Assembly (NCBI GenBank): GCA_015485595.1 | Contig: WFTH01000037.1 | Location: forward strand, 1-8,237 | DNA from: Candidatus Microgenomates bacterium | GTDB taxonomy: Bacteria; Patescibacteriota; Microgenomatia; UBA1400; PJMF01 | Reading direction: 5' to 3' | Length of the DNA: 8,237 nucleotides | Part shown: piece after piece, positions 6,982 through 8,237 of the stretch | Position numbering within the stretch: position 1 is the first letter of the stretch | How the letters are laid out: every line of letters begins with the position of its first letter | Position numbers and translations under genes: made by a program | Notes under the pieces: model-generated | The model's input: only the letters and a program-made list of their open reading frames with translations | Databases searched by the model: none | Told to the model about the DNA's origin: nothing

Positions 6982-7569
6982 AATTAACTCCAGCGCTTCT
7001 TCTAGATTTTTCACTTTATAAGGATAGTCGATCTTTTGACCATCAACGAAGTTTGTAACCCAGATAACTTTAGCTGGAAGGCTACACCGAGTTAAGTAGT
7101 TAACAATGTCCCAGTTGTCCTCCACAAAAAAATCAAGCTTTAATTGCTTAATCACGCGCTCCTTAAACAGATGAGGTTGCTCGTTAGTCTCTGTGATGTA
7201 GAAGGTTTCAAACACCTTGTTAAGACCAAAAAGATAAAACTTAGACTTAAGGTCTTGTTTTAAAAAAGTGTTCCGACCTGTTACAAGATAGGGATCGATC
7301 ACTCCTAGCTGCTTAAGCTTTTTAATTGTCTTCCAACCCTTGGCTGGAAAAAGACTACTCTGGTGAGCCAGATACCACAAAAACTTCTCCCAGTTTTTTT
7401 CTGGTACAAAAAACTCAAGCTCTTTCCTTTTAACCCAGTTCTTTTTTTTAATAAAAGAAGCAAAGGGACGAAGTACTCGCATCGGGTTATAGATCACCAC
7501 TCCATCAAAATCAAACCCAACCTTAAAAGGAGGTGTTTTTTTTGTTTTACTTGATTTAAGCAACTTCAT
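6964..7569 (-). CDS. HAD superfamily hydrolase, uncharacterised
   Basis: A 201-residue soluble protein with the four HAD motifs: motif I GFDFDGV (18-24; nucleophile D20 and general acid D22), motif II threonine T97 in LVTGR, motif III lysine probably K136 in HLFKERV, and motif IV FFVEDN (148-152; E150, D151). The segment between motifs I and II (about 25-90) forms a small helical C1 cap with many aromatic and basic residues. HAD enzymes of this size are usually phosphatases for small phosphorylated molecules; no motif defines the substrate. The N-terminus is lysine-rich (MKLLKSSKTKK) and is encoded through an A8 run. The start has a plausible ribosome binding site (GAAGG, 5 bases upstream). 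It is transcribed toward the sugar genes with a 42-base gap, so a sugar-phosphate or lipid-phosphate substrate is possible. The family is firm and the role is open. Confidence 0.82.
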   Translation of the reverse strand: MKLLKSSKTKKTPPFKVGFDFDGVVIYNPMRVLRPFASFIKKKNWVKRKELEFFVPEKNWEKFLWYLAHQSSLFPAKGWKTIKKLKQLGVIDPYLVTGRNTFLKQDLKSKFYLFGLNKVFETFYITETNEQPHLFKERVIKQLKLDFFVEDNWDIVNYLTRCSLPAKVIWVTNFVDGQKIDYPYKVKNLEEALELILDSKF

Positions 7570-7570
7570 C

Positions 7571-7594
7571 TTAACCTTCGGTATTACTCTTCAT
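7571..7594 (-). other. Possible 7-codon leader ORF just before the HAD gene
   Basis: On the - strand an ATG at 7594 opens a very short frame, MKSNTEG, whose TAA ends one base before the HAD start codon. The ribosome binding site of the HAD gene (GAAGG) lies inside it. If translated it could couple re-initiation to the HAD start. It has no ribosome binding site of its own and may be chance. Confidence 0.15.
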
Positions 7595-7615
7595 AAAAGA
7601 AACTATTTTTTTTAG

Positions 7616-8237
7616 TTATTGATTTTTAAAGTTTAAGTTGCCACAGATCTTTTTTACTCTCCATAATCGCCAACCGTCGGCGCTTGCAAAGTCCGGCTTA
7701 ACTTCTCTAACCAACCAGCTTTGTCTTACCTTAATCCTGCCATCTTCCATCGGAGCTAAACTCGGGTCTAAAAGGACATAGTCAATCTCGTGTTTTTTAA
7801 CCAACCGACACCAGGTTAGTCTATCAAGTTTGGATGAGAATAACAATCTTAGGTCTGCTCGCTTCTTCTTATCGTTATAACCCATGCTCCAAGAAAAATA
7901 ACCGTAATCCAGATAAAGCTGTCTTCCTACTAAAGAAGCAGGGTTATAAAGATAGACGTTACTTAAAACTTGCGCGTTGGGCTCGGTCTGCCTTAACACC
8001 AAACGCATAACGGGCGAGCGAGAGTAGTCTGGCAACTTGCCTGTCTGATCGTTTAGAATCGGCCAGATATCAACCAACCCTCCCGCCATCAAGAAAACCA
8101 TCACTAATGCTAATATTAAATTTTTTATTTTATCTATGGCTAGACTACATTTTTTGTTACATTTCTTAATCTTTAATTTGAAATTTTTAATTAAAACTAT
8201 ACCTCCAGCCGTAAAGATGTTAAGTCCGATAACAAAC
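7616..8237 (-). CDS. Polytopic membrane protein, probable GT-C glycosyltransferase, C-terminal part (5' end outside window)
   Basis: The frame is open on the - strand from the window edge (first full codon 8236-8234) to the TAA at 7618-7616, giving 206 residues. The GTG at 8104 is therefore not the real start. In fragment numbering there is a hydrophobic helix at about 1-16, a strongly basic loop at 17-38 (NFKLKIKKCNKKC), which is probably cytoplasmic, and a last helix at about 39-59 ending in GGLVDIWPI. The rest is a soluble external domain with VYLYNPASLVGR, FSWSMGY, a tryptophan-cysteine pair near the middle and IDYVLLDPS. Proteins with this end (SG-x-x-D-x-WP, then YLYNP-x-x-x-GR) occur as the C-terminal domain of large GT-C-like membrane proteins of CPR bacteria; I recognise the style, not a named family. 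It precedes the HAD gene by 46 bases on the same strand. The catalytic loop lies outside the window. Confidence 0.72.
   Translation of the reverse strand, partial: FVIGLNIFTAGGIVLIKNFKLKIKKCNKKCSLAIDKIKNLILALVMVFLMAGGLVDIWPILNDQTGKLPDYSRSPVMRLVLRQTEPNAQVLSNVYLYNPASLVGRQLYLDYGYFSWSMGYNDKKKRADLRLLFSSKLDRLTWCRLVKKHEIDYVLLDPSLAPMEDGRIKVRQSWLVREVKPDFASADGWRLWRVKKICGNLNFKNQ
8166..8193. repeat. Degenerate heptanucleotide repeat inside the membrane-protein gene
   Basis: On the + strand the 7-base units TTAATCT, TTAATTT, GAAATTT and TTAATTA follow each other. They resemble the array at 6954-6981 in length and AT composition. Here they lie within the open frame and encode part of the lysine-rich loop between two membrane helices. 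The period is imperfect, so this is a weaker call than the other array. Confidence 0.4.

Noticed and set aside
7525..7535. AAAAGGAGGTG on the + strand as a ribosome binding site
   Set aside because: No start codon with a useful frame follows at a proper distance, and the sequence encodes TPPF in the HAD gene on the other strand.
7601..7617. Hairpin AACTA-(7)-TAGTT after the membrane-protein gene as a terminator
   Set aside because: Only five weak A-T-rich pairs, no GC stem, and the downstream tract (TTTCTTTT) is interrupted. It does not support intrinsic termination.
7616..8104. A 162-residue protein starting at a GTG at 8104
   Set aside because: The frame has no stop from 8104 to the window edge and the extra part encodes a second membrane helix and a basic loop, so the GTG is an internal valine and the gene is truncated by the edge.

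Overview
The window is gene-dense, moderately AT-rich bacterial DNA with no stretch over 50 bases that lacks a gene on one strand or the other. It contains seven protein genes plus one gene cut by each edge pattern described below (eight CDS entries counting only what is visible: two edge-truncated, five complete on firm starts, one complete with an adjusted start is included among them). I see no tRNA, rRNA, CRISPR array, insertion sequence or phage gene. The most likely source is a Candidate Phyla Radiation (Patescibacteria) organism, perhaps Microgenomates. The grounds are: a bacterial Lon followed by a small PEGA/SH3 membrane protein, several GT-C glycosyltransferases of the type common in CPR and Chloroflexi, very short or negative gene spacing, only one clear Shine-Dalgarno sequence, and AT-rich heptanucleotide repeats. 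This is an inference from gene style, not from a marker gene. The genetic code looks standard: the complete domains are built without internal TGA, and TGA appears once, as the Lon stop.

Left part, + strand (1-3883): the C-terminal 445 residues of Lon protease (ATPase and Ser/Lys protease domains, start outside the window), then a 287-residue membrane-anchored protein with two PEGA domains and a C-terminal SH3-like domain, then a 562-residue polytopic GT-C glycosyltransferase whose start overlaps the end of the PEGA gene by 20 bases.

Right part, - strand (8237 down to 3873), in order of transcription: the C-terminal 206 residues of a membrane protein that resembles a GT-C enzyme (start outside the window), a HAD-superfamily hydrolase, an extended SDR (NAD-dependent epimerase/dehydratase), a GT2 glycosyltransferase of the polyprenyl-phosphate sugar synthase type, and a second complete GT-C-like membrane protein. 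The last three are spaced by only 6-7 bases and are probably one operon. The two halves converge and their terminal GT-C genes overlap tail-to-tail by 11 bases.

How the genes could work together (inference): the SDR makes or modifies a nucleotide sugar, the GT2 enzyme loads a sugar on polyprenyl phosphate at the inner face of the membrane, and the GT-C enzymes use the lipid-linked sugar on the outer face to glycosylate a surface polymer, lipid or protein. The HAD protein may remove a phosphate from a sugar or lipid intermediate, but nothing in its sequence fixes the substrate. The Lon-PEGA pair looks like a separate protein-quality and envelope module. I did not find a clearly new biological system; the points of most interest are the in-frame, stop-separated Lon/PEGA junction with a promoter-like element on the stop codon, the palindromic stop-codon overlap, and the heptad repeats at and inside coding regions.
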